From Rubricella aquisinus (GTDB lineage: Bacteria > Pseudomonadota > Alphaproteobacteria > Rhodobacterales > Rhodobacteraceae), in NCBI RefSeq assembly GCF_014199445.1, contig NZ_JACIJS010000003.1:124001-188000 (forward strand): a DNA stretch of 64,000 nucleotides, in the 5' to 3' direction. This document shows, in pieces, positions 44,554 through 51,745 of this stretch. The first letter of the stretch is position 1. Every line of letters starts with the position of its first letter. The notes beneath the pieces were generated by a model. The model made no database searches and was not told the origin of the DNA. It saw only the letters and a program-made list of their open reading frames with translations. A program made the position numbers and the translations under genes.

Positions 44554-45094
44554 TATCTTGCGCGCACAAAGCCCGTTTTCCGGGCGGCTTCCCGTGACGG
44601 CAGGCCCGTTCAAAGCGGTCGAAGTGATCCCGGGTTCCGTTATGTCCGTGGCACCCTATCGTGGCCAGCAGGCGGCGGTGTCAAAGGCCCTCTCGCACCA
44701 CGGGCTGCGGTTTCCCGATGCGGGTGAGGCGGTGGAGGCTGCACATGCCGCCGCGCTCTGGACCGGTCTGGACGAATGTTTCGTGATTTCAGACGCGCCC
44801 CTCCCGCTTAATCTTGACGGGATCGCTGCTGTCACTGACCAGACCGATGGATGGGGCTGGCTGCGGCTCACGGGTGCGGGCTGGCAGGAGGTGATGGCAC
44901 GGCTTTGCCCGGTTGATCCTGCGCTGATGGTGCCGGGCCGCGCGCTCCGCTCTGAGGTCGGGCATATGATGGCGATCGTTTATGGCGTGACGGATGGAGT
45001 GATTGTCTGCGTCATGCGCTCCTTTGCCGGAACGATGGCGCATGATATCTCTGTCGCGCTGACATCCGTCGCCGCGCAGAAAGAGATGGAATGA
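44546..45094 (+). CDS. soxG: Sarcosine oxidase subunit gamma
   Basis: A 182-residue small subunit of the heterotetramer. Conserved features are PFKAVEVIPGSVMSVAPYRG at the N terminus, WGWLRLTGAGWQEVMARLCP and FAGTMAHDISVALT near the end. GTG 44546 is preferred because GAGGGAGG lies about eight bases upstream; ATG 44522 in the same frame would lie deeper inside soxA. The stop overlaps the kinase start (ATGA at 45091). Confidence 0.92.
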   Translation: MADILRAQSPFSGRLPVTAGPFKAVEVIPGSVMSVAPYRGQQAAVSKALSHHGLRFPDAGEAVEAAHAAALWTGLDECFVISDAPLPLNLDGIAAVTDQTDGWGWLRLTGAGWQEVMARLCPVDPALMVPGRALRSEVGHMMAIVYGVTDGVIVCVMRSFAGTMAHDISVALTSVAAQKEME

Positions 45095-46329
45095 CCGATC
45101 CGGAAACGCTCCTCCGCTCCATGTTTCAGGCCGCTGTCGATGCGGCGCTCCCGGACAAGGTGATTTCTGATTTCCTGCCGGCGCGGCCCGAAGGGCGGCT
45201 TGTGGTGGTCGGGGCCGGGAAAGCGTCCGCCGCGATGGCGCGCGCATTCGAGCAGGCATGGGATGGCCCGCTGAGCGGGCTGGTTGTCACGCGATACGAT
45301 CATGCCGTGCCTTGTGAGAGTATCGAGATCGTCGAAGCCGCCCACCCCGTCCCGGACGCGGCGGGCGCGGATGCCGCGCGCCGGATGCTCGAAATCGCGG
45401 ATAGCCTTGGCGACGGTGACGTGATGGTCGCGCTCATTTCCGGCGGGGGATCGTCGCTGTTGACGGCGCCCTGCGCGGGCGTTTCCTTGGCCGACAAGCA
45501 GGCGCTCAATCGCGCGCTTTTGGCCTCGGGTGCCTCGATTGATGAGATGAATTGCGTGCGCAAACATGTCAGCGCGGTGAAGGGCGGGCGGCTGGCGGCG
45601 GCGGCTTTTCCGGCGGCTTGCCACACGCTGGTGATTTCTGATGTGCCGGGGGATGATCCGGCTGATATCGCCTCTGGCCCGACGGTCGGGGATGAAACGA
45701 CGCTGGCGCAGGCGCGGGAGATTGTTGCGCGTTATGCGATGGTGCTGCCTCAAAGCGTGATCGCAGCGCTCAATGACCCGGCCAACGAATCGCCCGCGCC
45801 GGATGATCCGCGCCTGTCCCGGGCCAGCACACAGATCATTGCGGCACCGCAGGCGTCGTTATTGGCGGCAGCGCGGGTGGCGGAGGCGGCTGGGATCGCG
45901 CTCCTTATTCTGGGCGATGCGCTGGAGGGGGAGGCGCGGGTCGTTGGCAAAGTGATGGCCGGGATCGCGGCATCCTGCACCCAGCATGGTCAGCCCATCA
46001 GGCCGCCCTGCGTGCTCATTTCTGGCGGAGAGACGACTGTGACGCTCCCGAAAGGGGCTGCGGGTCGTGGTGGGCGCAATGTCGAGTTTCTGATGGGGTT
46101 TGCCGCCGCCAATCCGGGCGTCTGGGCGATTGCCTGTGATACGGATGGCGTGGATGGCGCGGCGGAGGTGGCGGGGGCGATCCTGCGCCCCGACACGCCG
46201 CTGGATACGCTTGCTGCCGCGATGGCGGATTATGACGGCCATGGGTTTTTCGAGGCCGTGGGCGGTCAGGTGGTGACCGGGCCGACGCTGACCAATGTCA
46301 ACGACTTCCGCGCCATTCTGATCCTGTAA
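45091..46329 (+). CDS. Glycerate 2-kinase (DUF4147/MOFRL type)
   Basis: A 412-residue kinase of the glycerate/hydroxypyruvate-linked GckA/TtuD family. The N-terminal domain has RLVVVGAGKASAAMARAFEQ, ALISGGGSSLLTAPCAGVSL and NCVRKHVSAVKGGRLA. The C-terminal MOFRL domain has LISGGETTVTLPKGAAGRGG and ACDTDGVDGAAEVAGAI. It phosphorylates D-glycerate, so it can take carbon from glycine and serine or from hydroxypyruvate isomerase. Translation is coupled to soxG by ATGA, which ties it to sarcosine breakdown. A tRNA-His follows on the other strand. Confidence 0.93.
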   Translation: MTDPETLLRSMFQAAVDAALPDKVISDFLPARPEGRLVVVGAGKASAAMARAFEQAWDGPLSGLVVTRYDHAVPCESIEIVEAAHPVPDAAGADAARRMLEIADSLGDGDVMVALISGGGSSLLTAPCAGVSLADKQALNRALLASGASIDEMNCVRKHVSAVKGGRLAAAAFPAACHTLVISDVPGDDPADIASGPTVGDETTLAQAREIVARYAMVLPQSVIAALNDPANESPAPDDPRLSRASTQIIAAPQASLLAAARVAEAAGIALLILGDALEGEARVVGKVMAGIAASCTQHGQPIRPPCVLISGGETTVTLPKGAAGRGGRNVEFLMGFAAANPGVWAIACDTDGVDGAAEVAGAILRPDTPLDTLAAAMADYDGHGFFEAVGGQVVTGPTLTNVNDFRAILIL

Positions 46330-46337
46330 GGGAGGAA

Positions 46338-46414
46338 TGGTACCGACGCCCCGGCTCGAACGGGGGACCCCCAGATCCACAATCTGGTGCTCTAACCTAC
46401 TGAGCTACGTCGGC
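46338..46414 (-). tRNA. tRNA-His (anticodon GTG), no encoded G-1
   Basis: Folds as a full cloverleaf on the minus strand: acceptor GCCGACG/CGTCGGT, D arm GCTC/GAGC with nine-base loop, anticodon arm CCAGA-TTGTGGA-TCTGG (GTG), variable loop GGGTC, T arm CCCCG-TTCGAGC-CGGGG, then A73 and an encoded CCA. The base before G1 is T, not the near-universal G-1, the first pair is G1:U72, and the discriminator is A73. This is the altered histidine tRNA reported in a group of alphaproteobacteria. It lies eight bases after the glycerate kinase stop on the opposite strand. Confidence 0.95.
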
Positions 46415-47202
46415 ACTGGAGGGCGGGATACCGCCCGTTTCGCGCGATTGCAAGAGGCTTTCGGGCTCTTGCATCGCGGAGTTTTGCGGCCTAGGTCACG
46501 TTTGTGAAACGCAGGGAGGCTCCGATGGGGATCAACTCGGAAAGTGACATCGCCGCAAATTTGCAGATCGGGCCAACGACGCTGGGTCAGGTGCGAATCT
46601 ATATTGAGGGCGACGGCATTGACCTGCCGTTCGATTTCGATCCCGATGAGGCTGACGAAATCGCCGAGGAACTGCGCGCCGCCGCCGAACGCGCCCGCAG
46701 CATTGGCGCGCAGGGGTCGGGTAAGGGCAAAAACAAGCCCGGCAAGAAAAAACGCTAAAGCGGGGTTCTCGTTGGCGGATCGACAAAATGGTGCAGCCTG
46801 CGGGATGCGGTCTGCGCGATTTTGAGCGTGAGCGCCTTGCGCCTTGCGCCGGGCGGCGGGCAATGGCGTGAGCGGGGCGTCCCGAATGATTGCCGCATCG
46901 TGGCGATCCGCGCGGATCAGCCCGGTTTCATCGGGCAGGATGTGATCGGGAAAATCCGAATCGACTGCCCAAAAGAAACGATCACACCATTCCAGATACC
47001 CTGACCATTTCTGATCGGTGCGATAATCGGCCAGTCCGGATTTGCACTCGATAATCCAGATTTCCCCCTTTGGGCTGAGCGCGATCAGATCGACGCGCAG
47101 CCCGCGTTTGGGCGTGAATTCCGGGATGGCCGTCATCCCCAGCGTGTCAAGCTGGCGCCAGACGCCACGGGCAAGCGCAAATCCGGGGGCGAGAGTTTCC
47201 AT
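46405..47202 (-). CDS. mmcB: MmcB family DNA repair protein with frameshifted C-terminal tail
   Basis: From ATG 47202 the protein reads METLAPGFALARGVWRQL, then GLRVDLIALSPKGEIWIIEC, KSGLADYRTDQKWSGYLEWC, the nuclease-like core of MmcB, and TPLPAARRKA. There a 7-base tandem duplication, GCCTTGC x2 on the plus strand (46834-46847), shifts the frame. Removing one copy restores ALTLKIAQTASRRLHHFVDP and a stop at 46755-46757, giving about 147 residues. As it stands the frame runs 266 residues to 46405, antisense through the small gene and into the tRNA edge. The core is intact, so partial function is possible. Confidence 0.85.
   Translation of the reverse strand: METLAPGFALARGVWRQLDTLGMTAIPEFTPKRGLRVDLIALSPKGEIWIIECKSGLADYRTDQKWSGYLEWCDRFFWAVDSDFPDHILPDETGLIRADRHDAAIIRDAPLTPLPAARRKAQGAHAQNRADRIPQAAPFCRSANENPALAFFLAGLVFALTRPLRANAAGAFGGGAQFLGDFVSLIGIEIERQVNAVALNIDSHLTQRRWPDLQICGDVTFRVDPHRSLPAFHKRDLGRKTPRCKSPKASCNRAKRAVSRPPVPT
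46525..46758 (+). CDS. Small acidic/basic DUF6324-like protein
   Basis: A 77-residue protein starting MGINSESDIAANLQIGPTTL. The middle is acidic (DFDPDEADEIAEELR) and the end strongly basic (GKGKNKPGKKKR). I recall similar short proteins in Rhodobacteraceae grouped as DUF6324, but cannot verify it here. GGGAGG lies 6 bases before ATG 46525, which supports real translation. Its TAA stop shares CTAA with what would be the original stop of mmcB on the other strand. No function is known. Confidence 0.78.
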   Translation: MGINSESDIAANLQIGPTTLGQVRIYIEGDGIDLPFDFDPDEADEIAEELRAAAERARSIGAQGSGKGKNKPGKKKR

Positions 47203-47213
47203 AAGTAAAATGG

Positions 47214-47228
47214 AAACATAACAGGAAC
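47214..47228 (-). promoter_or_regulatory. Candidate LexA box upstream of mmcB
   Basis: On the minus strand GTTC-N7-GTTT (GTTCCTGTTATGTTT) lies 12-26 bases before the mmcB start. The alphaproteobacterial LexA site is GTTC-N7-GTTC, so there is one mismatch. An overlapping inverted repeat GTTTCCAT-N7-ATGGAAAC (47195-47217) could be an additional site. mmcB is DNA-damage related in Caulobacter, which fits, but this is pattern-based. Confidence 0.4.
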
Positions 47229-47234
47229 ACAGCG

Positions 47235-49499
47235 TCAATATGGGGTGGCAGCCAATGACCATTCCGTGCCGGTTTGGGCGGGCGACATGATCCCCAATTC
47301 CATGAGCCGCGCCTGATAACGCGCCGACAGGCGGCTTGGCCCGTAATCGCGCGCGATAAGGCTGGCGGCGGCCGTTACCTTATGCCGTGCAAGGGCAGGA
47401 TCGGCGCGGAGCGCGGCCAAAGTCTGGGCCAATGCAGCCTCGTCCACCTCTGCCCAAAGCGCGCCATCGCAGGGGTAAAGCATCGCCTCGCGCGGCACGG
47501 GTGTTTGCGTGACCGGGATGGGGAAGCCGGTATCGGCTGACAGAAAATCCCGCGTACCCGAATAATCCGACGCGATCACGGGGGTTTGCAGCGCCATGGC
47601 GAAGGCGGGCAAATAGCCGAACCCTTCCGCGCGATGGGGGGAGAGCAGCACATCCGCCGCCGCAATCTCCCGCATGAGTTTGGCGAAAGGCCAATTGGCA
47701 TGGATCACGTCGATCCGCGGATCAGCGGCGGCGCGATGGTGGATCTCAGACATCTGCCCTTCAGGGTCGCCCCAATGTCCCGCCCCGATCGGGGTCGTTT
47801 TGATGAGCAACCGGCAGTCATCCGTTCGGTCGGGAAACGCCGCCTGAAACGCGTTGACCGCCGCCAGCGGGTTTTTCCGGGCGACGGAGGACGCCGCATC
47901 AAACGCCATGATCGCAGTGAAGCGGGACGATGGAGGGGTGGGGGTGATGGCGGCCAATTCGATGGCTTTGCCCATCACGACCACCGGTTTGTCGGTATGG
48001 GCGCGATAGATATCGGCAACAAAATGTGTCGGCACCCAGATTTCGTCCAGCAGGTCCAAGGCAAGGCGATGCGCCTTGGGCATCTGGTCAAACTCCCACA
48101 GAAGATAGCCAATCCGGTAACTGCCCGGCGGGCCGGGATCGGTGAAGATGCGTTGTGGGATCTGATCGGCATTGACGTGATAGAGCATGACGGGCCGCGT
48201 CAAGCGACAGGCGGGCATCGGGCCATCCAGCCCCAATCGCGCAATCGCATCGCGGCTCATCCGCCCGTTGCGGGCAAGCCCGGTTTCCCCATCGTCATGG
48301 ATGACGGTGATCGTCGCGGGGGCAGGGGGCAGAGCGGGCATGAAATCCGCCAAGGCAGGAAAGCGCGGCACGATCCTATGCGCGAACCATTCCGGTATCT
48401 CCGCCTTTGCACCGCAGAACCCGAAATGAACGGCGCTGAGCGCCATTGCGCGGGTGATCCCATGATCCTTTCCGCAACTGCCCCGCAGGAAACGCGCCTC
48501 AGCCCCATCTGCACCCGTTTGCCCGTCAAGAAGTGCGGCGAACGCGTTTGCCAATCGTTCGGCGGGTCGTGTCGGGGGCGGTGTCACCTTCGGGCGAAAG
48601 GCCCCGGCCAACGCGTCCTGCAACCCCTGTGGGATTGGCACGGCAGCATTCGGCAGTCTTCCAACCGCGCCGTCCAGATACCATGAGAGCAGCTTGCGCC
48701 CGCGTCGTCGGTCTGGCGTCGCGCGGTGGCGATGAAACACATGGGCCAGATGATCCATGTAAGCCGTGACCGGCGTGCCGTCCTCTGCCCATGTCACACG
48801 GTGCGCGACGGCGCGGCCCTGTTGATCCTGCGCCCTGCGCGCCAGCAGCGTAGGGCTGTCCAGAACAGCGCCCAAGAACCGGTGGAGGACATCTGTCAGC
48901 CCCAGATCAGCCAGCGTCATCGGTGCATTCGCGGCACGGTCTGCGGGAAGAAGCGGATGGAGCGGCAGTGCCTCTCGCGCGGGTACAGGGCGGGTCAGGC
49001 CAAAGCGTGACACCAGAAGCGGCCTGATCCCACGCGACGGGCGCCAGATGCCGATACGCGCGCCACAGACCCAGAGCCGAGCCAGGAAGATCACCATCGC
49101 CGCCGCCTTCAGCAGGGTCGCTTCGCGGATTGGCGGCAGCACCATCTCCACCCGCCGCCCCCGCGCCATATGGTGCAGCAGGACGAGCCGGCGATACCGT
49201 TCGGGCCATGGGGTGGAATTGCGCAGGATCGGGCCAAGAAAGCAAATGACGTGATCAGGCGCTGGTCCTTCAGCCAGTTTGGCGCGGGTCTGAGCCGCCC
49301 GCGTGCGCGTCTGTGCTGCGAGCCGTAAGGGGGCAAGCAGATCACCGGGCAGGCCCCAGCGTGTGACCATGCAGCCCGCATCCGACAACACGGCCGCGGC
49401 CTGCCCGGCCATGAGGGCTGCGCGCGACCGATCCGGCGGCCAACGCCCGATAATGGCGACGTGATTGGGCAGCAGCGATTTGGTCTCGGGCTTTGACAT
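47235..49499 (-). CDS. Glycosyltransferase, large GT-B fold (GT4-like C-terminal domain)
   Basis: A 754-residue protein. The C-terminal 300 residues carry a GT4-type pattern: EIWVPTHFVADIYRAH, then SVARKNPLAAVNAFQAAFPD, LLIKTTPIGAGHW and the nucleotide-sugar site SPHRAEGFGYLPAFAMALQT followed by PVIASDYSG. The N-terminal 350 residues are of unclear type and may be a second, degenerate glycosyltransferase-like or substrate domain. No signal peptide is seen. It probably modifies an extracellular polysaccharide or glycan, but no other polysaccharide genes are near. Its stop lies 33 bases upstream of the mmcB start. Confidence 0.85.
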   Translation of the reverse strand: MSKPETKSLLPNHVAIIGRWPPDRSRAALMAGQAAAVLSDAGCMVTRWGLPGDLLAPLRLAAQTRTRAAQTRAKLAEGPAPDHVICFLGPILRNSTPWPERYRRLVLLHHMARGRRVEMVLPPIREATLLKAAAMVIFLARLWVCGARIGIWRPSRGIRPLLVSRFGLTRPVPAREALPLHPLLPADRAANAPMTLADLGLTDVLHRFLGAVLDSPTLLARRAQDQQGRAVAHRVTWAEDGTPVTAYMDHLAHVFHRHRATPDRRRGRKLLSWYLDGAVGRLPNAAVPIPQGLQDALAGAFRPKVTPPPTRPAERLANAFAALLDGQTGADGAEARFLRGSCGKDHGITRAMALSAVHFGFCGAKAEIPEWFAHRIVPRFPALADFMPALPPAPATITVIHDDGETGLARNGRMSRDAIARLGLDGPMPACRLTRPVMLYHVNADQIPQRIFTDPGPPGSYRIGYLLWEFDQMPKAHRLALDLLDEIWVPTHFVADIYRAHTDKPVVVMGKAIELAAITPTPPSSRFTAIMAFDAASSVARKNPLAAVNAFQAAFPDRTDDCRLLIKTTPIGAGHWGDPEGQMSEIHHRAAADPRIDVIHANWPFAKLMREIAAADVLLSPHRAEGFGYLPAFAMALQTPVIASDYSGTRDFLSADTGFPIPVTQTPVPREAMLYPCDGALWAEVDEAALAQTLAALRADPALARHKVTAAASLIARDYGPSRLSARYQARLMELGIMSPAQTGTEWSLAATPY

Positions 49500-49868
49500 C
49501 GGCGGGTCCGCTGAGTGGTGATGCGTCCGCTTTAGGGCAGGGGGAGTTAATTCCCGGTTATCAGCCCCTGTTCTTTTGCCCTCTCCATGCCTATGTTGCG
49601 GATCAGGCGGGTGCTGTCCTTCTCGTGTGGGAAAGCATCCCGGAGGCCCTAACGAAACTCGAAGGGAGCTGGCTCTGCGACTGGCCCTGGCCTATCGTAT
49701 CTGGCGCCCACCTGGTATACCAGGCCTCGAGGATCAAACGCCCCACGGTCGCGATGGACCCGCCGCTTTTGCTTTCATCACTGGGGTGTCGCGCGCGAAA
49801 CTGTGACTTGCCTTTTGGGTGCGGTTTGCGGTTCATCCACCGCTCTAGCACCAGTTGAGACACGGCCC
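49500..49868. other. 369-base gap without a supportable gene, holding an operator-like palindrome
   Basis: Short open frames exist on both strands but none has a ribosome site, a recognisable family motif or plausible codon pattern. The sequence is less GC-rich than its neighbours. A perfect 14-base palindrome CCTGGTATACCAGG (49711-49724) contains TGGTATACCA, the type of site bound by FCD-class GntR regulators, yet no GntR gene is present. The stretch may be an eroded gene or a promoter region left from a lost operon. I can say nothing more specific. Confidence 0.45.
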
Positions 49869-50360
49869 ATGACACAGACCAAACCGACGCTGCATTTCCT
49901 GTGCGGAAAGGCGGCCGCAGGCAAATCCACCCTCGCGAAATCCCTTTCCGCTGCCCCGCAAACGGTGCTGATTGAGGAGGATATCTGGCTCAAGGCGCTC
50001 TATGCCGATGAGTTGTCCACGGTCCAAGATTACCTGCGCTGCACCCGTAAGCTGCGCAGCGCCATGACACCGCATATCGTCTCCCTTTTGGAGGCTGGAT
50101 TGTCGGTCGTGCTGGATTTCTCGGCCAACACGGTCAAGGCACGGGACTGGCCGCGCCGCATTCTCGGTCAGGTCGATGCCGATCATGTGCTGCATGTGCT
50201 CAACCTGCCCGATGATTTGTGTCTTGAGCGGTTGCGCGCGCGCAATGCCAAAGGCGAGCATCCCTTCGCCGCGACGGAGGAGCAGTTCCACGCGCTAAAC
50301 AAAATGATCGAATTCCCGACGGCGGCGGAAGGATTTGTCATGCGGGAATATCCCGGGTGA
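49869..50360 (+). CDS. P-loop ATPase/kinase of AAA_33 type
   Basis: A 163-residue P-loop protein. Walker A is GKAAAGKST at residues 13-21, followed by VLIEEDIWLKALYADELSTV with a DIW-type acidic pair and a helix rich in Arg. The later NLPDDLCLERLRARNAKGEH resembles a kinase lid. Similar short proteins are annotated as zeta-toxin-like or chloramphenicol-phosphotransferase-like kinases. Without a neighbouring antitoxin a toxin role is unlikely. The start at 49869 follows no strong ribosome site. The substrate is unknown. Confidence 0.82.
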   Translation: MTQTKPTLHFLCGKAAAGKSTLAKSLSAAPQTVLIEEDIWLKALYADELSTVQDYLRCTRKLRSAMTPHIVSLLEAGLSVVLDFSANTVKARDWPRRILGQVDADHVLHVLNLPDDLCLERLRARNAKGEHPFAATEEQFHALNKMIEFPTAAEGFVMREYPG

Positions 50361-50449
50361 GCGCAGCAAAGTTTATCGTAAAACAATAAAATTCTGCTTT
50401 CTTGAATTGATCCTGCACGCTACCCTCTCGCGATCAACGGTGGGGGCTG

Positions 50450-51529
50450 ATGGCTATCTTTCGCGATATCAAACACGCAGCCAGTGCCGCAATCCTGTTG
50501 CTGGCCGCCTGTTCCACGCCCTATCCGGCATCGCCACCTTTTGCCGATGCGTTGGGCCTGTCTGCCCTGTCCGCCGATATCAACGCGAGCGTCTATGGTC
50601 AGATCGCGGCGGTTGTCGTGTCCCAACACGGCAATGTGGTGTTTGAGGATTATTTTCGGGGTGGGGCGGTCGATACCTTTGTCGATATGCGCTCGGTCGG
50701 GAAATCGCTGACTGCCATGGCTGTCGGGGCCGCGATGCTGGATGGCGCGATCACGCGCCTCGACATGCCGGTCATTCCTGCCTTTCCCGATCACCAGCCG
50801 CTTGCCCATATGACAGAGGACAAGCGCGCCATGACTTTGCGTGACCTTATGGCCATGCAATCGCCGCTTGCGTGTTCGGATTGGCGGGACAGCCCCGGCA
50901 ATGAGGAACGGATGTACCGGACCCGAGACTGGACGGCCTTTGCGCTGAACCTGCCGCTTGACCCCGGTTTTCGGCGGGATGCGTCGGGTGCCGGGCGGTT
51001 CAGCTATTGCACCGCTGGTGTATTTCTAGTCGGGCAAATGGTGGAGCGCGCAACCGGACAGCCGTTTGACGCCTATGTCACCGCGCGGCTTTTGTCGCCG
51101 CTCGGGGTAGGGCCTGTCGTGTGGCGACGGTCGCCAAGCGGGGAGGTGCAATCGGCTGGTCAAATCCGACTGCGCGCGCGCGACTCGGAGCGGCTGGGTC
51201 GGCTGGTGCTACAGGATGGCGTCTGGCAGGGGGAGCGGCTGCTGCCATCCGGCTGGGTCGAGAGGATGTTGACGCCCCGGTCGGAGGTGATGGGCGACCT
51301 GCGCTATGGTCTGCTATGGTGGGATGCCGAGTTCGGGATGCCGGGAGGTGCCCAAACGCAGGTGTCCTTCATGCTCGGCAATGGTGGAAACATCGTGGCC
51401 GTCCTGCCGGACCATGACGCCGTGATCGTGGTGCAGGCGACCAATTACAACCAGCCGGGCGATTTCGATCTGTCGCGCCTGTTGATCGAGGATCACATTC
51501 TGCCCGCGCTTACCCGTGGCGGTGGTTAG
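50450..51529 (+). CDS. Serine beta-lactamase-fold hydrolase, probable lipoprotein
   Basis: A 359-residue class C beta-lactamase/esterase-fold protein. The N terminus is a lipoprotein signal with cysteine C21 in LLAACS. The catalytic SxxK is S82VGK85. The second motif is usually YxN but here reads SYCTAG, so the tyrosine is kept and the asparagine is not. The C-terminal LGNGGNIVAVLPDHDAVIVV provides the third motif region. It is likely a periplasmic esterase or peptidase, not an antibiotic-resistance enzyme. The upstream 90 bases are AT-rich with a TTTATCGT...ACAATAAA dyad (50373-50391). It overlaps the convergent XRE gene by TTAG. Confidence 0.88.
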   Translation: MAIFRDIKHAASAAILLLAACSTPYPASPPFADALGLSALSADINASVYGQIAAVVVSQHGNVVFEDYFRGGAVDTFVDMRSVGKSLTAMAVGAAMLDGAITRLDMPVIPAFPDHQPLAHMTEDKRAMTLRDLMAMQSPLACSDWRDSPGNEERMYRTRDWTAFALNLPLDPGFRRDASGAGRFSYCTAGVFLVGQMVERATGQPFDAYVTARLLSPLGVGPVVWRRSPSGEVQSAGQIRLRARDSERLGRLVLQDGVWQGERLLPSGWVERMLTPRSEVMGDLRYGLLWWDAEFGMPGGAQTQVSFMLGNGGNIVAVLPDHDAVIVVQATNYNQPGDFDLSRLLIEDHILPALTRGGG

Positions 51530-51744
51530 CCGTCTGCCGTGTCAGGGGCAAATTCGAACAGGTCTCCGGGCTGGCATTCCAGTTCGCGGCAAATGGCTTC
51601 GAGCGTGTTGAACCGCACGCCCCGGACCTTTCCCGATTTTAGGAGGGACAGGTTCTGCTCTGAAATACCGATCCGCCCGGCCAACTCGCGCGAGGTCATT
51701 TTCCGCGTCGCCAGCATCACGTCGAGGCGGACAATGATCGCCAT
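51526..51744 (-). CDS. XRE/Cro-CI type helix-turn-helix regulator, YozG-like
   Basis: A 72-residue DNA-binding protein that is nearly all helix-turn-helix: IVRLDVMLATRKMTSRELAG, RIGISEQNLSLLKSGKVRGV, FNTLEAICRELECQPGDLFEF. This is the short HTH_26 class. It starts one base after the stop of the DUF2975 gene, so both are made from one message. Such pairs of a DUF2975 membrane protein and a small XRE regulator recur in many bacteria without known function. A 11-base dyad ATGTTAAACAT before the pair could be its operator. Confidence 0.9.
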   Translation of the reverse strand: MAIIVRLDVMLATRKMTSRELAGRIGISEQNLSLLKSGKVRGVRFNTLEAICRELECQPGDLFEFAPDTADG

Positions 51745-51745
51745 G

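Noticed and set aside
46441-46480. GCAAGAG/CTCTTGC hairpin (46450-46472) as a terminator or small RNA
   Set aside because: A real 7-bp stem, but no U-tract follows on either strand and it lies just upstream of the tRNA-His gene, so its role is undecidable from sequence.
49493-49858. 121-codon plus-strand and 90-codon minus-strand frames in the gap before the P-loop kinase
   Set aside because: No ribosome site, no recognisable motif, and both strands are equally open; not enough to call a gene.
49869-50360. Zeta-type toxin
   Set aside because: Walker A is present, but there is no antitoxin gene next to it and the residues around the P-loop do not single out zeta toxins.
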